Shown: positions 40,524-49,792, counted from the first letter of the stretch. The stretch: 64,000 nucleotides of DNA from Erythrobacter sp. SCSIO 43205 (GCF_019904235.1 NZ_CP063202.1:992001-1056000), one strand, 5' to 3'. Program-made: numbers and translations. Notes: generated by a model not told the origin, from the letters alone.

Positions 40524-40901
40524 TCAGGCCTGCTCCCCCGCCGAACGCGAGCGTAGATACTCGGCGAAGCGGCCAAGCTCCGCGCGGTCCTCGCTCGAAA
40601 GATCCGCCACACGCCGCGCCAGATGCGCAACGTCGGGCGGCAGACTTGCCGAAGCTTCGTCCTCGCCAGTGAAATAGGCGACCGACTGCCGGTAGAGCTT
40701 GGCAAGGCGCGTTAGCTCGATCGCCTCGACGCGGCGCTGGCCACTCTCGATATCGGTTAATGCCGTGCGCGGAATCTTGAGATAGCTCGCAACTTCGTCC
40801 TGCTTGAGGCCGAGATATTTTCGCGCATCGCGCAGACGATTGCCCAGGCGTTGACGTTCCATCGCGTCAACGCCTTCCTGACTGATAGCCACATTGCTCA
40901 T
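40524..40901 (-). CDS. XRE-family repressor partnered with the ImmA protein (125 aa)
   Basis: Residues about 18-75 are a classic XRE helix-turn-helix (LGNRLRDARKYLGLKQDEVASYLKIPRTALTDIESGQRRVEAIELTRLAKLYR); the rest is a helical tail (VAHLARRVADLSSEDRAELGRFAEYL). XRE plus ImmA/IrrE is a known repressor-antirepressor pair in mobile elements, in which the metalloprotease cleaves the repressor after a stress signal. ATG 40901 overlaps the stop of the acyl-carrier-like gene; the stop lies three bases before the ImmA start. Confidence 0.88.
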   Translation of the reverse strand: MSNVAISQEGVDAMERQRLGNRLRDARKYLGLKQDEVASYLKIPRTALTDIESGQRRVEAIELTRLAKLYRQSVAYFTGEDEASASLPPDVAHLARRVADLSSEDRAELGRFAEYLRSRSAGEQA

Positions 40902-41236
40902 GGCTTGGCTCCCTTCTTTTTGACCCAGACCTTCTCGATCCGAGGCACGACATGAGCGAGCGCCTCTTCGATCGAATCATATCCCCCGGTCCGCACGATG
41001 TTGTCGCGCAACTCGAAGCCCACGACGGTCTCTACGGCGCACAGCGTATCAACGACCGATAGCGAATCGAGCGGCACCGCAGCCTTCATGGTTCCCGCCT
41101 GATCCTTGGGCAGGGAGATACCGCGCAGCTGCGCTTCGATCTGCGCTACGGAGAGCAGCTCGTCGGTCAGCGCCTTGATCACAGCGGCCTTTGGAAAGGC
41201 CGTCGTTGCAGGAGTGGGAGGGGCAATGGTCGCCAT
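40898..41236 (-). CDS. Acyl-carrier-protein-like protein (112 aa)
   Basis: The central segment AAVPLDSLSVVDTLCAVETVVGFELRDNIVRTGGYDSIEEALAHVV reads like an acyl carrier protein: DSL carries the serine that accepts phosphopantetheine, followed by the conserved helix and Glu. N-terminal residues (about 1-50) form an extra helical region (VIKALTDELLSVAQIEAQLRG). It is the first gene of the five-gene leftward operon, overlapping the XRE gene by four bases. Its role in this setting is not clear; a covalent or allosteric partner is possible. Confidence 0.65.
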   Translation of the reverse strand: MATIAPPTPATTAFPKAAVIKALTDELLSVAQIEAQLRGISLPKDQAGTMKAAVPLDSLSVVDTLCAVETVVGFELRDNIVRTGGYDSIEEALAHVVPRIEKVWVKKKGAKP

Positions 41237-42111
41237 AGAAGCCTCGCATGATTAAGCTACATTCTATTTCTATAATGTCTGAATATCCGACATGCAATCC
41301 AATTTTTCGATGCGCTACGCTGTCAGCGTGTGCGGAGGCTGAAAGGCAGATAATCGCGTTCGCCGCTTCCGTAGGAGATTGCCCGGTCAGTCGATCATTG
41401 GTGACGACCGGCGCTCATCGATTCGATGTCCGCTCTTGGGATATCGGCGAGAGAGGACCAACGACTGAGTTTGGGGCGCAAAGCAGACTTGGTTTAGGCG
41501 CGAGGCGCCCCACACACTAGCCCCTTCATCGGCGCTATCGGCGGGCGGAACAAAGCCCCAGTAGATGCCGGGCAAGTGCTGTTTGATCGGCCATTCTCCC
41601 CCCGGATTGGACAGAAGGAAGCTTCATGTCGAGGGCAATTTGATCTTGTCAAAAGTAGTCGCCTGACTTGATCGAGACATTACCCGAAGCGAAGCTATGG
41701 GGATAGCGACAGTGCTTTCCGTAGCCGGTCAGAGGCCGCAATTCTGTTCGCTGTTCGCCAAATTTCCGCTTACGAAGAATTTCATTTTCATCATCGTTTC
41801 ACTCAAAACTAAGGCCAGTCAGTAGCCCAGAGCCGATCTCGCCTAAGTTCCCAGTTTGTCCCCAGAATGCCCACCGGCTCTCGCTCCATAAAAAGTTGCG
41901 AAAATTCAATGCATTGAACGATACTCTCAATTGACTGGAACCGTGCCCGCACATTGGAACTTGACAGCACACCGTACGCAGCTGATCGCATCCATCAACA
42001 TGGGCTCGTGCTGCATAGGTGGTCGATGGGGAATAGGGACCTACTCACTAAGGCGGCCCGTCCCGACAGGGACGGACCGCCCGCCGAGTGACCTGGACCT
42101 GTCAGGAGGGG
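41237..42111. other. Gene-free region between the two blocks
   Basis: About 870 bases with no convincing gene. It holds the promoter of the ACP-XRE-ImmA operon near 41240-41300 (AT-rich stretch CTATTTCTATAATG) and a GC-rich hairpin at 42052-42081. Open frames in it have no ribosome-binding site and no recognisable protein character. Confidence 0.5.
42052..42081 (-). terminator. Terminator-like hairpin after the ParB-like gene
   Basis: GGCGGCCCGTCCC (42052-42064) pairs with GGGACGGACCGCC (42069-42081), 12 of 13 positions, with loop GACA, 30 bases past the gene's stop on the leftward transcript. There is no long U-run, so it may only partly stop transcription. Confidence 0.55.
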
Positions 42112-44082
42112 TCAGGCAGCCTGCTCGGCAATTCCGTCCGCGTTTTCGTCTTCGGTCGGGCCCGCAGCTTCATCCTCGACCGGTTCCTCAGGTGAACCGA
42201 AGCGCATGATCTCGGGCACCCACGCTCCCGCTCGCGTTTTCACATCCGCCTCCCCGATAAAATTGCCGGAGAAGATGCGCTCGGCTGCGCTCGCCAGTTC
42301 TGCCTTCTTTGAACCTGCATAGCGGCTGACGAGTTCGGGGCCGCCTGCTGCATCGAGCGCTTCGAGCGTGCGTGCCTTCGCCACGCGATCGAAATAATTC
42401 GCCGCCGTTGGCCGCCACCAATGCGCCGTCTCGATCTCGAGCAGCGAACCGAGGATCTCGTGCAGCGGTGCCGAGCGATCGCCTTCACACGCAAGGCTAG
42501 CGACCAGCGTGCGGGATACGACATGGCCGAGCCAGGCTGAACGTGCTTCATCGCTCAATGCGCGGAAGCGTTCGAACCGCTCGACATCCGTCTCACCGGA
42601 GCGCCAGCTTTCGTCGAGCGAAGCGGCAAATTCGGCAAGCGCAGCGCTCGCTGGGGCGTCCTTCGCCTCGAAGCCGGCAACCGGCCCCGATGCTACCGAG
42701 CCGACCAGCGTCGATGCCTTCTTCGCGCGCCAGTCATGCCCATCGGCATCCGCGAGCGTGAAGACCATGAAGTCGAGCGCAAGTGCGGGATCGTTGGCGA
42801 GATGTATCGCCAGGATGTCTCGGCGCTGGATAGCGAGCTCGTCGAGCAGACGCTGGGAGAGGGCGCCGCTCTTGCGCTTGGTATCAGCGCCAGTATCAAC
42901 CGGTTCGACTGCTCCGTCATCAGCGTTGACGACTTCAACTTCGGTGTAGAATTGCGGCACCAATGCCGGTTCGCCATTGCGAGAGAGCACGAGGAACGCT
43001 CCAGCCTCCGACTTGAGCTCATCGGCAAACACCGGCGGTCGGTCGTTGAGATCGCGCATCGCGCGATTGATCGAGACCAGTTCTTCTTCCGCCTTGGCGA
43101 TCTCGCTTTCGTCGCTGTCCTCATCCTCGAGGATGGCGGCGACGCGGTCGTAGTCGGCTTCAAGGTCGCTGAGCTCGCGAGCTTCGTCTTCGGTTAGCGG
43201 AGCCGGTTCGCATGGGAGCCGATTGAGGCCCTCGATGAGATCGTGGCTGACATAGTTGCCAAGCGTTGGTCGCACCCAGGCAAGTCCGTGTTCTTGCGCG
43301 ACCTTCTTCGCAGCGTCATCCATCGCTTTCTGGGCAAGGTCTTCGAGTAGCGCGACATCGATCCAGCTCTCGCTGGCTTCGTCGTCGAACAGTTCGCGTT
43401 CGATGCGGCCACCCGCAGCAAGGTACGCATCGCGCCCGACGAGAACCGCGCGCGGATCGGAGCCACGAACAGTGGCATCAAGCACCATGCGCCGGATTGT
43501 GTCAGGCGTGACCTGGTACCAGGCATCCTGCAGCTCGGCATAGACGTGCGCCTGACGGTCGATGTCTGAAATCGCGCCATAGGCCTTGGCCATATCGAGC
43601 GTGATTGCGCCTTCGGCAAGCGCTTGGAAGACACAAGGTGCGAGGCCTGCCAGACGCAGACGACCCTCGACAAAGCGCACTGTAAGACCGAACCGGCGGG
43701 CCACGTCTTCGGTGCTAGCGCCCGCCTCGATGATGGCGGCGAAAGCCTGCGCCTCGTCGGCCGGGTTCATGGCGAGGCGCTGGAAGTTCTCAGCGAGGCT
43801 CGCTTCGCGAACCTCGCTTTCCTCGCCTTCGATGACAAGGCAGGTGACCTCGTGACCCTTGGGAAGCGTGCCTTCCTCGGCCAGCGCTTGAAGCTGAGCC
43901 AGACGGCGACCACCGGCCTCGACCTCGAACTTGCCGCGCTTGGCCTTTCGCACGACGAGGTTCTGCAAGAGACCGCGCGCGGCGATGTCCGCCCGGAGTT
44001 GCAGGTCGGCAAGGACGTCGCTCGTCTTGCGCACATTGCGCGGACTTGGAACGAGCTTCTTTAAGGGAATAGACTGGATCAT
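42112..44082 (-). CDS. ParB/Srx-domain protein of plasmid type (656 aa)
   Basis: The N-terminal 110 residues are a ParB-like nuclease domain (IPLKKLVPSPRNVRKTSDVLADLQLRADIAARGLLQNLVVR, EVEAGGRRLAQLQAL, EVREASLAENFQRLAMNPADEAQAF), followed by a KorB/ParB-like helix-turn-helix (TEDVARRFGLTVRFVEGRLRLAGLA). The remaining 450 residues are an acidic region specific to large ParB-like proteins on sphingomonad and other alphaproteobacterial plasmids. ATG 44082 follows AGGAGACA. The protein is much longer than partition ParB (about 300), so a role beyond partition is likely. A C-terminal scrap of a relative is present at 14156-14356. Confidence 0.85.
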   Translation of the reverse strand: MIQSIPLKKLVPSPRNVRKTSDVLADLQLRADIAARGLLQNLVVRKAKRGKFEVEAGGRRLAQLQALAEEGTLPKGHEVTCLVIEGEESEVREASLAENFQRLAMNPADEAQAFAAIIEAGASTEDVARRFGLTVRFVEGRLRLAGLAPCVFQALAEGAITLDMAKAYGAISDIDRQAHVYAELQDAWYQVTPDTIRRMVLDATVRGSDPRAVLVGRDAYLAAGGRIERELFDDEASESWIDVALLEDLAQKAMDDAAKKVAQEHGLAWVRPTLGNYVSHDLIEGLNRLPCEPAPLTEDEARELSDLEADYDRVAAILEDEDSDESEIAKAEEELVSINRAMRDLNDRPPVFADELKSEAGAFLVLSRNGEPALVPQFYTEVEVVNADDGAVEPVDTGADTKRKSGALSQRLLDELAIQRRDILAIHLANDPALALDFMVFTLADADGHDWRAKKASTLVGSVASGPVAGFEAKDAPASAALAEFAASLDESWRSGETDVERFERFRALSDEARSAWLGHVVSRTLVASLACEGDRSAPLHEILGSLLEIETAHWWRPTAANYFDRVAKARTLEALDAAGGPELVSRYAGSKKAELASAAERIFSGNFIGEADVKTRAGAWVPEIMRFGSPEEPVEDEAAGPTEDENADGIAEQAA

Positions 44083-44141
44083 GGATTGTCTCCTGATGGA
44101 TTGGAGAGCCACGCGAAGGTGCATGGCCCGGCAAGCCACAG

Positions 44142-44158
44142 GCTCCCTCCCCTCTCAT
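44142..44158 (-). promoter_or_regulatory. Purine-rich leader motif before the ParB-like gene
   Basis: On the minus strand reads ATGAGAGGGGAGGGAGC, about 60 bases before ATG 44082, a variant of the motif before ardC, the strawberry-notch gene and the primase-like gene. Confidence 0.35.
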
Positions 44159-44611
44159 CTGTCTGAGGTGGCAACGAATATTGCGGTTGCGAAACGTGAT
44201 GCTGCGCTGCATCATCGGAGCATGTCTCAGGCAGAAGACCCAGAAGAGAATAATCTCGTTCGCGCCATCACCCACAGGCGACGGATCAGTACCACGTATA
44301 ATCGCGAACGATTGTGGTTGGACCCGCACCTCTAGTTCTTCAGAGGCGAACATGCCTTTATGCTGGCATTCAATGCCGGAAAACCGGTCACTCGCGATCA
44401 AGGTCCAAAGCTGGGCCAATTCAAAGTGGCCGGGCTGAGCAATGTTGTACTGGAGCAGTCGAGGTTCGTTCCACTGGCAGGCTTTGACGGGCTGGCGCCC
44501 CGACCAGATGATTCGGTCATCATCACAGCTATCGACGCGGTACCGTCAGCTTGACGCGAGAATCGAAAGCCCGCGAGCTTCTTTCCGTAACTGGGACTAA
44601 CAGTGGGGTCC

Positions 44612-44712
44612 GGGAGCGGATGATCGCGGTGAAACAGCGCTTGTTCGTGTACCACTAGAGTCGCTCAGGCGTATAGCCTGTGTGTTCGAGGCGTTGCTTG
44701 CCGCCCGCAAAT
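44612..44712 (-). pseudogene. Fragment of a second strawberry-notch helicase gene
   Basis: About 100 bases align well with the 3' part of the intact helicase gene (45558-45652): the stretch with GGTGAAACAGC, TGTACCACT and GTTCGAGGCGTTGCTTGCCGCC is recognisable in both. In the reading frame, an in-frame TAG replaces Lys in the conserved LKWYKTKGCFTEII. It is a decayed duplicate, like the parB fragment at 14.2 kb. Confidence 0.78.
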
Positions 44713-44791
44713 GTACGTGGCTAAGATGCTCGACCGGTCGAAAGCAACAGCCAGCCTCAGTCAGCCAAAGAGGCCTTTCTGCGGGCCAGCC

Positions 44792-45157
44792 CTATCCCCG
44801 CCGGTCACCAAGCAGTCGCTCTTCGAGAAGAGTACGAAAATCCCGGCGCGCATCAGCGACGACAAATACGGTCGCACAGCCCGGCGTTGGCTTGTCTCGA
44901 TACCGATAGATGATAAGAAAAGGAGAACGCGACAATTGGCGGAAGTCGTTGATCCCAAGCGCCTCTAGTTCCTGCGGAACCGGGCCCTTTTCGGGATGGT
45001 CGGCCAGCGACTCGATATCGGAGATCAATTTGTCGAGCAGTGCATCCGCACCATCATCACTATCGATTCCGCGCTGGTCGCGGCGCCGACGCCAGATACC
45101 GGCCAGATCTCGCTCCGCGCCAAAAGTAAGTTCCACCCTTGCAAGCGGTTTCGCCAT
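44792..45157 (-). CDS. parE: ParE/RelE-family toxin (121 aa)
   Basis: Type II toxin that binds DNA gyrase (ParE) or cleaves mRNA at the ribosome (RelE). Typical pattern: VELTFGAERDLAGIWRRRRDQRG, then LISDIESLADHPEKGPVPQELEALGINDFRQLSRSPFLIIYRY and DARRDFRTLLEERLLG. ATG 45157 follows directly on the antitoxin stop (45158), so they are co-translated. It lies between the ParB-like and helicase genes and probably stabilises the element. ParE versus RelE cannot be separated by eye. Confidence 0.87.
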   Translation of the reverse strand: MAKPLARVELTFGAERDLAGIWRRRRDQRGIDSDDGADALLDKLISDIESLADHPEKGPVPQELEALGINDFRQLSRSPFLIIYRYRDKPTPGCATVFVVADARRDFRTLLEERLLGDRRG

Positions 45158-45427
45158 CTAGTTGGACGTGCCCCGAACCCGACTTGCAAGCCCCTTAACC
45201 GGACGGGTTCGGCCTGTGTCGACATCGGCCTGACCAAGCGCAAGAAGTTTGAGGAGTGCGAGTGTTTCCTGTGCCTGTTCATAGCTGGCAACATCCTGCA
45301 ATACCGCCTTGGCTTCGCCGTTCTGGGTGATCACCAAAGGCCCGGCCCCTTCTCCGATCTCACGGATGATTTCGGCACTGTGGGCCTTGAGATAGCTGAT
45401 CGGCTTTATTCGCTGATCAAGTTTCAT
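45158..45427 (-). CDS. Phd/YefM-family antitoxin (89 aa)
   Basis: Antitoxin partner of the ParE/RelE-like toxin. The N-terminal fold is that of Phd/YefM (MKLDQRIKPISYLKAHSAEIIREIGEGAGPLVITQNGEAKAVLQDVASYEQAQETLALLKLL), followed by a toxin-neutralising C-terminal tail. It opens the pair and should also be its repressor. ATG 45427 lies about 50 bases after the helicase gene's stop. Confidence 0.88.
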   Translation of the reverse strand: MKLDQRIKPISYLKAHSAEIIREIGEGAGPLVITQNGEAKAVLQDVASYEQAQETLALLKLLALGQADVDTGRTRPVKGLASRVRGTSN

Positions 45428-45476
45428 AGATCGCTCCGAGACTGAATTTGGTTCTAATATAGTCCATTGTGAGGTT

Positions 45477-48400
45477 TCAGGAAAGAGCCGGTGCGATTGC
45501 CAGACTCTCAAAGACCGTACTTGCCTTCGACACGGGAACGAAAAGGCGCGTACGGTAGCGAATGATCTCGGTGAAACAGCCCTTGGTCTTGTACCACTTG
45601 AGGCGCTCATGTGCATACCCGGTGAGTTCAAGGCGTTGCTCGCCGCCGACCAGAGAGCGCTTGATGGTCAGTGCGTCTTGACTGGCAAGCGGCTGGGGCG
45701 TTCCGCTTGTCAGGACCAGTCTTCCGAGTTCAGCTGGCGCCGGAGCGGACACACCCTTCAGGCCGAACGTCTCGGCAATCTTGGCCAAGTCGATATCGAG
45801 AACTTCGCGCCCGATGATCGAGCTCCCGTCCTCGGCGGCAAGGCGGGTGACGCGGACATGGTCGCCAGGCAGTCGCTTCCAGACCGGGAGCAGAAGTCCT
45901 GTGGCCAGATGCACTCGTTCGGTCACTGGCGAAGCCGCTGCAGCGCTTTCTTCCTGTGCCCAGAGCTTGGAGAACTCGGTCACGCCGACCTCTTCCCACA
46001 CGCTTTCACCGAGCGCATCGAGCGTCCAGTTGGCGGATTTAAGCGGGCGAAGAAGGCGACGGCGTTCGATCACCGCGCCATCATCGGCAACGAGGCGGCG
46101 GGCTGGAACTGACAGGGCCACCTTGCCCGAGCGCGCATTGCGCAGGGGAATAGCCTGGGGTGATCCGATCTCGTGCATCCTCACGAGACGTTTGAAGCGC
46201 AGCGGACGCAATTGGCGTTTCACTTCGAGCGAAACCAGGCGGGTTTCGGCGCCCGAAACAGGATCTGTGCGGAGAACTTCATCAGACAGCACCGTAAAGC
46301 TGTCGGCGCGGACCGTCTCCAAACCCAGATCGAGCGTGCCAGCCTCGCGTGCGGCCTCGATGCGCGCTTCCACAAGTCCGAGATATTCCTCGAAGATGGC
46401 GTTCTGCAGTGCGATCGGGAGCGCAAGTATGCGATTGAGCCAGCGTTGGATCGTGGGAAGGTTATCGCTCAGGCCGCCATCGGGGTTCTCGAGCTTGAGG
46501 CCTGTTAGCTCGACGAAGTCCCCGAAACCAACCGCCTCGAGTTTTCCATCGTAAAGCAGGTGGAACCAGCGCGAGAGCGCGTCCTTCGCATAATCGCTTT
46601 CGAGATTGTCGGCAGGGTCGAACAGGTTCTGTCCCCCTGTCTGACGCTGGCCGCGTGTGAGAGCGCCCAATGCGTCGAGCCTTCGCGCGATTGTCGAGAT
46701 GAAGCGGCGTTCGCCCTTCACATCGGTCGTGACCGGGCGGAACAGCGGCGCAGAAGCCTGGTTAGTACGGTTTGTCCGGCCAAGACCCTGGATTGCATTG
46801 TCCGCGCGCCAGCCCGGTTCGAGGAGAAAATGGACGCGGCGCTGCTGGTTCTGCGCATCGAGATCGGCGTGATAGGATCGGCCCGTACCCCCCGCGTCCG
46901 AGAAAATCAGAATACGCTTCGTCCCGTCCATGAAGCACTGTGCTTCAGCGACGTTGGCGCTTGCGCTTCGACGTTCAAGCCGCTGCTGACCGTCGCGTCC
47001 CAAGACCAACCTGCGCGTGCGGCCTGTGACCTCGGCCACAGCCTCGGTCCCGAAGTGCTCGATGATGGCATCGAGTGCAGTGGCGATTGGCGGAAGGGCG
47101 CAAAGCTGTTCGATCAGCGCGTCGCGCGCAGCGATGGCACGCGAGCAGAGAACGGGATTGCCGTGATCGTCGCTCATCGCTTCGGATCGCAAATTGCCTT
47201 CCTCGTCAGTGAAGACCTGCATCAGGCGCACCGGGAAGCTCTTCGCGAGATAGTCGATGACATATTCGCGCGGAGAGAGATCGATATCGAGCGCTTCTCG
47301 CTCCTCGTCCGAGAGATCGGCCAGGCGTCGGTCAAGCATGGCCTCAGCGGTCGAGACCAGCTGCACCACCACCGAATGATCATCGCCGAGCGCCTCTTCC
47401 ATTGCCGGGATCAGGCTCGGCAGTTTCATCGAGAGCAGAAGCTGCCCAAAGAAGCGCTGCTTGGTGCCTTCGAATATCGAGAGCGCCGCTGCCTTGGCGT
47501 TGCGATTGAGCGTATCGCCGCTGTCCTCATCGACCACCCTTGTGGCTTCGAGTGCTTGGTCGAGATTGCGGTGGATGATCGCCCAGGCATCGGCGTAGGC
47601 ATCGTAGATCCGCACCTGCGCCTGCGTGAGCTGATGTTCGAGGATCTCGTATTCGACCCCGGCAAAGGACAACGCACGGGCAAGGTAGAGCCCCTGTGCC
47701 TTGAGATCGCGGGCGACGAGTTCCATCGCCGCGACGCCGCCGGCGCGGATCTCGGTCATGAATGCCTCATGCGTTGGAAACGCGGTTTCCGGCCCCCACA
47801 GTCCAAGCCGTGCTGTGTAGCCCAAATTGGCAATGTCCGATGCACCGGTAGCGGAGGCATACAAAACACGTGCTCGCGGCAGGTGGTTTTGCAGCCTAAG
47901 CCCTGCCATCCCTTGCTCTGACCCTTTGACTTTGCCGCGGGTGGAGGCAGAGCCGAGCGCATTGGCCATGGCATGCGCTTCGTCGAAGGCGATCACGCCC
48001 TCGAAATCTTCGGCGGCCCAGGCGAGGATCTGATCGAGCCTTGTATCCTCGGCGCGACCCGAACAAAGCGTTGGATAAGTTACGAACAGAATACCCTCGG
48101 CTATCGTCACCGGACTTCCGAGCGTCCATCGGGAGAGAGGCTGGATGTCGAGCGGGAGCCCGCCAAGAGCTTCCCAGTCGCGGCGCGCATCTTCGAGCAG
48201 GGCCTCGTTTTTGGTGATCCAGATATGACGGCGTTCGCCCGAGAGCCAGCGGTCCATCATGACGCTTGCGATCTGGCGGCCCTTGCCTGCGCCCGTACCG
48301 TCACCGAGGAAAAAGCCCTGGCGATAGGAGTGGCCGTCCTCCGCGAGTTCGACCGTCGTTCCTTCTTGGCTCGGCTGGAATTGCCCGGGAAGATCGCGCG

Positions 48401-49727
48401 CGAATGCCTCGCAAGCGTAGACCAGTGTTTCGCATTGCGCGGCCGAGAGCAGTTTGCCCTCTTGCCAGTTCGCGGGAAGCAATGGGCGCGCTTTCGGCAC
48501 CGGTGCCGCGACCGAGCCCATCGCAACCGATTCTACGAGCGGTGTCGGGTGAACGGCAGCATCATGCATGATGGCGCGGCTCGGTCGGTAAGGCAGGTAG
48601 ATACCCGCCTGCGCGGGAACGGGCGCGGGCTCGTCAAGGGCCTGATAGTCAAGCGCGACCGCCGCGCTTGTCTGGGCGGCTTTGGTCTCGAAAGGAGCGA
48701 CGGGCTTGCGCGCGGCGGCCCCGCTCACCGATGTCGCAATCGAGCGTACCGGAAGGCGATGGATATTGGCGTGCATCGGCGAGCGAACGGGCAAATGCGC
48801 CAGGCAGGAATTCAGTACGGCGAGATCGGCGAACTCTCCCGAAATCGTGGAATTGTCCTGAATATCCGCCTTCTCGATCACGACCATTTTGACAGCGATC
48901 CCGGTTCCGCTGCGTGAAAATGCGCCCGACAGCCGGACGTTGAGCAGCAGCGAAGTCTGTTCCTGGTCCTCGACAAAAGCCGTAGCATCAAAGCCGTCCG
49001 GGAGGATTGCAACTAGGCGACCTCCCACAGCGCAAATCCGCAGCGCACTGCGCAAGTGGCGCATTGCCGTGCGGCCATCGACGCCCCGCTCGCGGCTTCG
49101 AGCGAACGGAGGGTTCATCATGATGATGCTGGGGTTTGAGCCATCGACGAGTTCGGCGATCAACTCGCCATCATGAGCGGATAGTCTGGCTCTAGGGAAG
49201 ATATGTGCCAGCGCATGCCGGCGTGCGGGATCGATTTCGTTGAGGCTCAGCGAGCACCCTCGAACGTCACCCCAGAGCGCAAGAGCGCCATTCCCGGCTG
49301 ACGGTTCGAGAATGTGATCGCGCGTGCCAAGCGACGCGGCCTTGGCCATGAGCCAAGCAAGGATCGGCGGGGTGGAGAATTGCTGCAGTTCGACCTGGCT
49401 CTGGCTGCGCACGTGGCGAGGCGGTAAGGCTGCATCGAGCCAATCGAAACGTGCTGCAGCCTCGTGGAAACCTGTATCGAGGTCGATGCGTGAGAACTCG
49501 CGGAGCCAGAGCAAGGCGCCAATCTCGACCGCGTTGTTGTAGTCGTCGATGGTCCACGCACTGCCCCAGTCCTGCACGTCGGTTTGAGCGGCGAAAAACT
49601 CGGAAATGTCAGGTCGGGTGAGATGGCATCCATCCGCAAGTCGCCGGGAAATTCGTTCACCGATTGCGAAAGCGAGCGGAATTGTGCTCGATGTCTCGCG
49701 GTCTGGAAAAAAGTCTGACTGAAACAT
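45477..49727 (-). CDS. Strawberry-notch-type helicase with N-terminal methyltransferase domain (1416 aa)
   Basis: A very large plasmid-type protein. The N-terminal domain has a DNA-methyltransferase-like plan (EPSAGNGALALWG as motif I near 141-153, NPPFARSRERG as motif IV near 205). The middle contains an SF2 helicase: Walker A LGDGTGAGKGR (474-484), then FDEAHAMAN (581-589). A later segment (IQGLGRTNRTNQASAPLF, residues about 980-1010) is the helicase C-domain of the strawberry-notch (SNO) family. ATG 49727 with CAGGAGG upstream. Such proteins are common on large sphingomonad plasmids, where their role is unknown; defence against restriction or DNA unwinding during establishment are ideas only. 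A related scrap is at 44612-44712. Confidence 0.87.
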   Translation of the reverse strand: MFQSDFFPDRETSSTIPLAFAIGERISRRLADGCHLTRPDISEFFAAQTDVQDWGSAWTIDDYNNAVEIGALLWLREFSRIDLDTGFHEAAARFDWLDAALPPRHVRSQSQVELQQFSTPPILAWLMAKAASLGTRDHILEPSAGNGALALWGDVRGCSLSLNEIDPARRHALAHIFPRARLSAHDGELIAELVDGSNPSIIMMNPPFARSRERGVDGRTAMRHLRSALRICAVGGRLVAILPDGFDATAFVEDQEQTSLLLNVRLSGAFSRSGTGIAVKMVVIEKADIQDNSTISGEFADLAVLNSCLAHLPVRSPMHANIHRLPVRSIATSVSGAAARKPVAPFETKAAQTSAAVALDYQALDEPAPVPAQAGIYLPYRPSRAIMHDAAVHPTPLVESVAMGSVAAPVPKARPLLPANWQEGKLLSAAQCETLVYACEAFARDLPGQFQPSQEGTTVELAEDGHSYRQGFFLGDGTGAGKGRQIASVMMDRWLSGERRHIWITKNEALLEDARRDWEALGGLPLDIQPLSRWTLGSPVTIAEGILFVTYPTLCSGRAEDTRLDQILAWAAEDFEGVIAFDEAHAMANALGSASTRGKVKGSEQGMAGLRLQNHLPRARVLYASATGASDIANLGYTARLGLWGPETAFPTHEAFMTEIRAGGVAAMELVARDLKAQGLYLARALSFAGVEYEILEHQLTQAQVRIYDAYADAWAIIHRNLDQALEATRVVDEDSGDTLNRNAKAAALSIFEGTKQRFFGQLLLSMKLPSLIPAMEEALGDDHSVVVQLVSTAEAMLDRRLADLSDEEREALDIDLSPREYVIDYLAKSFPVRLMQVFTDEEGNLRSEAMSDDHGNPVLCSRAIAARDALIEQLCALPPIATALDAIIEHFGTEAVAEVTGRTRRLVLGRDGQQRLERRSASANVAEAQCFMDGTKRILIFSDAGGTGRSYHADLDAQNQQRRVHFLLEPGWRADNAIQGLGRTNRTNQASAPLFRPVTTDVKGERRFISTIARRLDALGALTRGQRQTGGQNLFDPADNLESDYAKDALSRWFHLLYDGKLEAVGFGDFVELTGLKLENPDGGLSDNLPTIQRWLNRILALPIALQNAIFEEYLGLVEARIEAAREAGTLDLGLETVRADSFTVLSDEVLRTDPVSGAETRLVSLEVKRQLRPLRFKRLVRMHEIGSPQAIPLRNARSGKVALSVPARRLVADDGAVIERRRLLRPLKSANWTLDALGESVWEEVGVTEFSKLWAQEESAAAASPVTERVHLATGLLLPVWKRLPGDHVRVTRLAAEDGSSIIGREVLDIDLAKIAETFGLKGVSAPAPAELGRLVLTSGTPQPLASQDALTIKRSLVGGEQRLELTGYAHERLKWYKTKGCFTEIIRYRTRLFVPVSKASTVFESLAIAPALS

Positions 49728-49792
49728 GGCTTGTCGTCCTCCTGGTTGAGGCATCGGGACATGCGCCCTCTGCCGGGTCAGGAATTCGAGAA

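Larger units (their letters stand above)
44083..44791. other. Spacer with decayed genes and the parB leader
   Basis: Contains the purine-rich parB leader (44142-44158) and the helicase remnant (44612-44712). A rightward frame at 44360-44554 encodes a protein-like 64-residue sequence (MLAFNAGKPVTRDQGPKLGQFKVAGLSN...) with no ribosome-binding site and an upstream stop; it may be the end of another decayed gene. Confidence 0.45.

Noticed and set aside
41248..41520. A 90-codon rightward frame upstream of the ACP-like gene.
   Set aside because: No ribosome-binding site and no protein-like composition.
46560..47921. A 453-codon rightward frame.
   Set aside because: Antisense to the strawberry-notch helicase gene; it is a mirror frame of its GC-rich codons.
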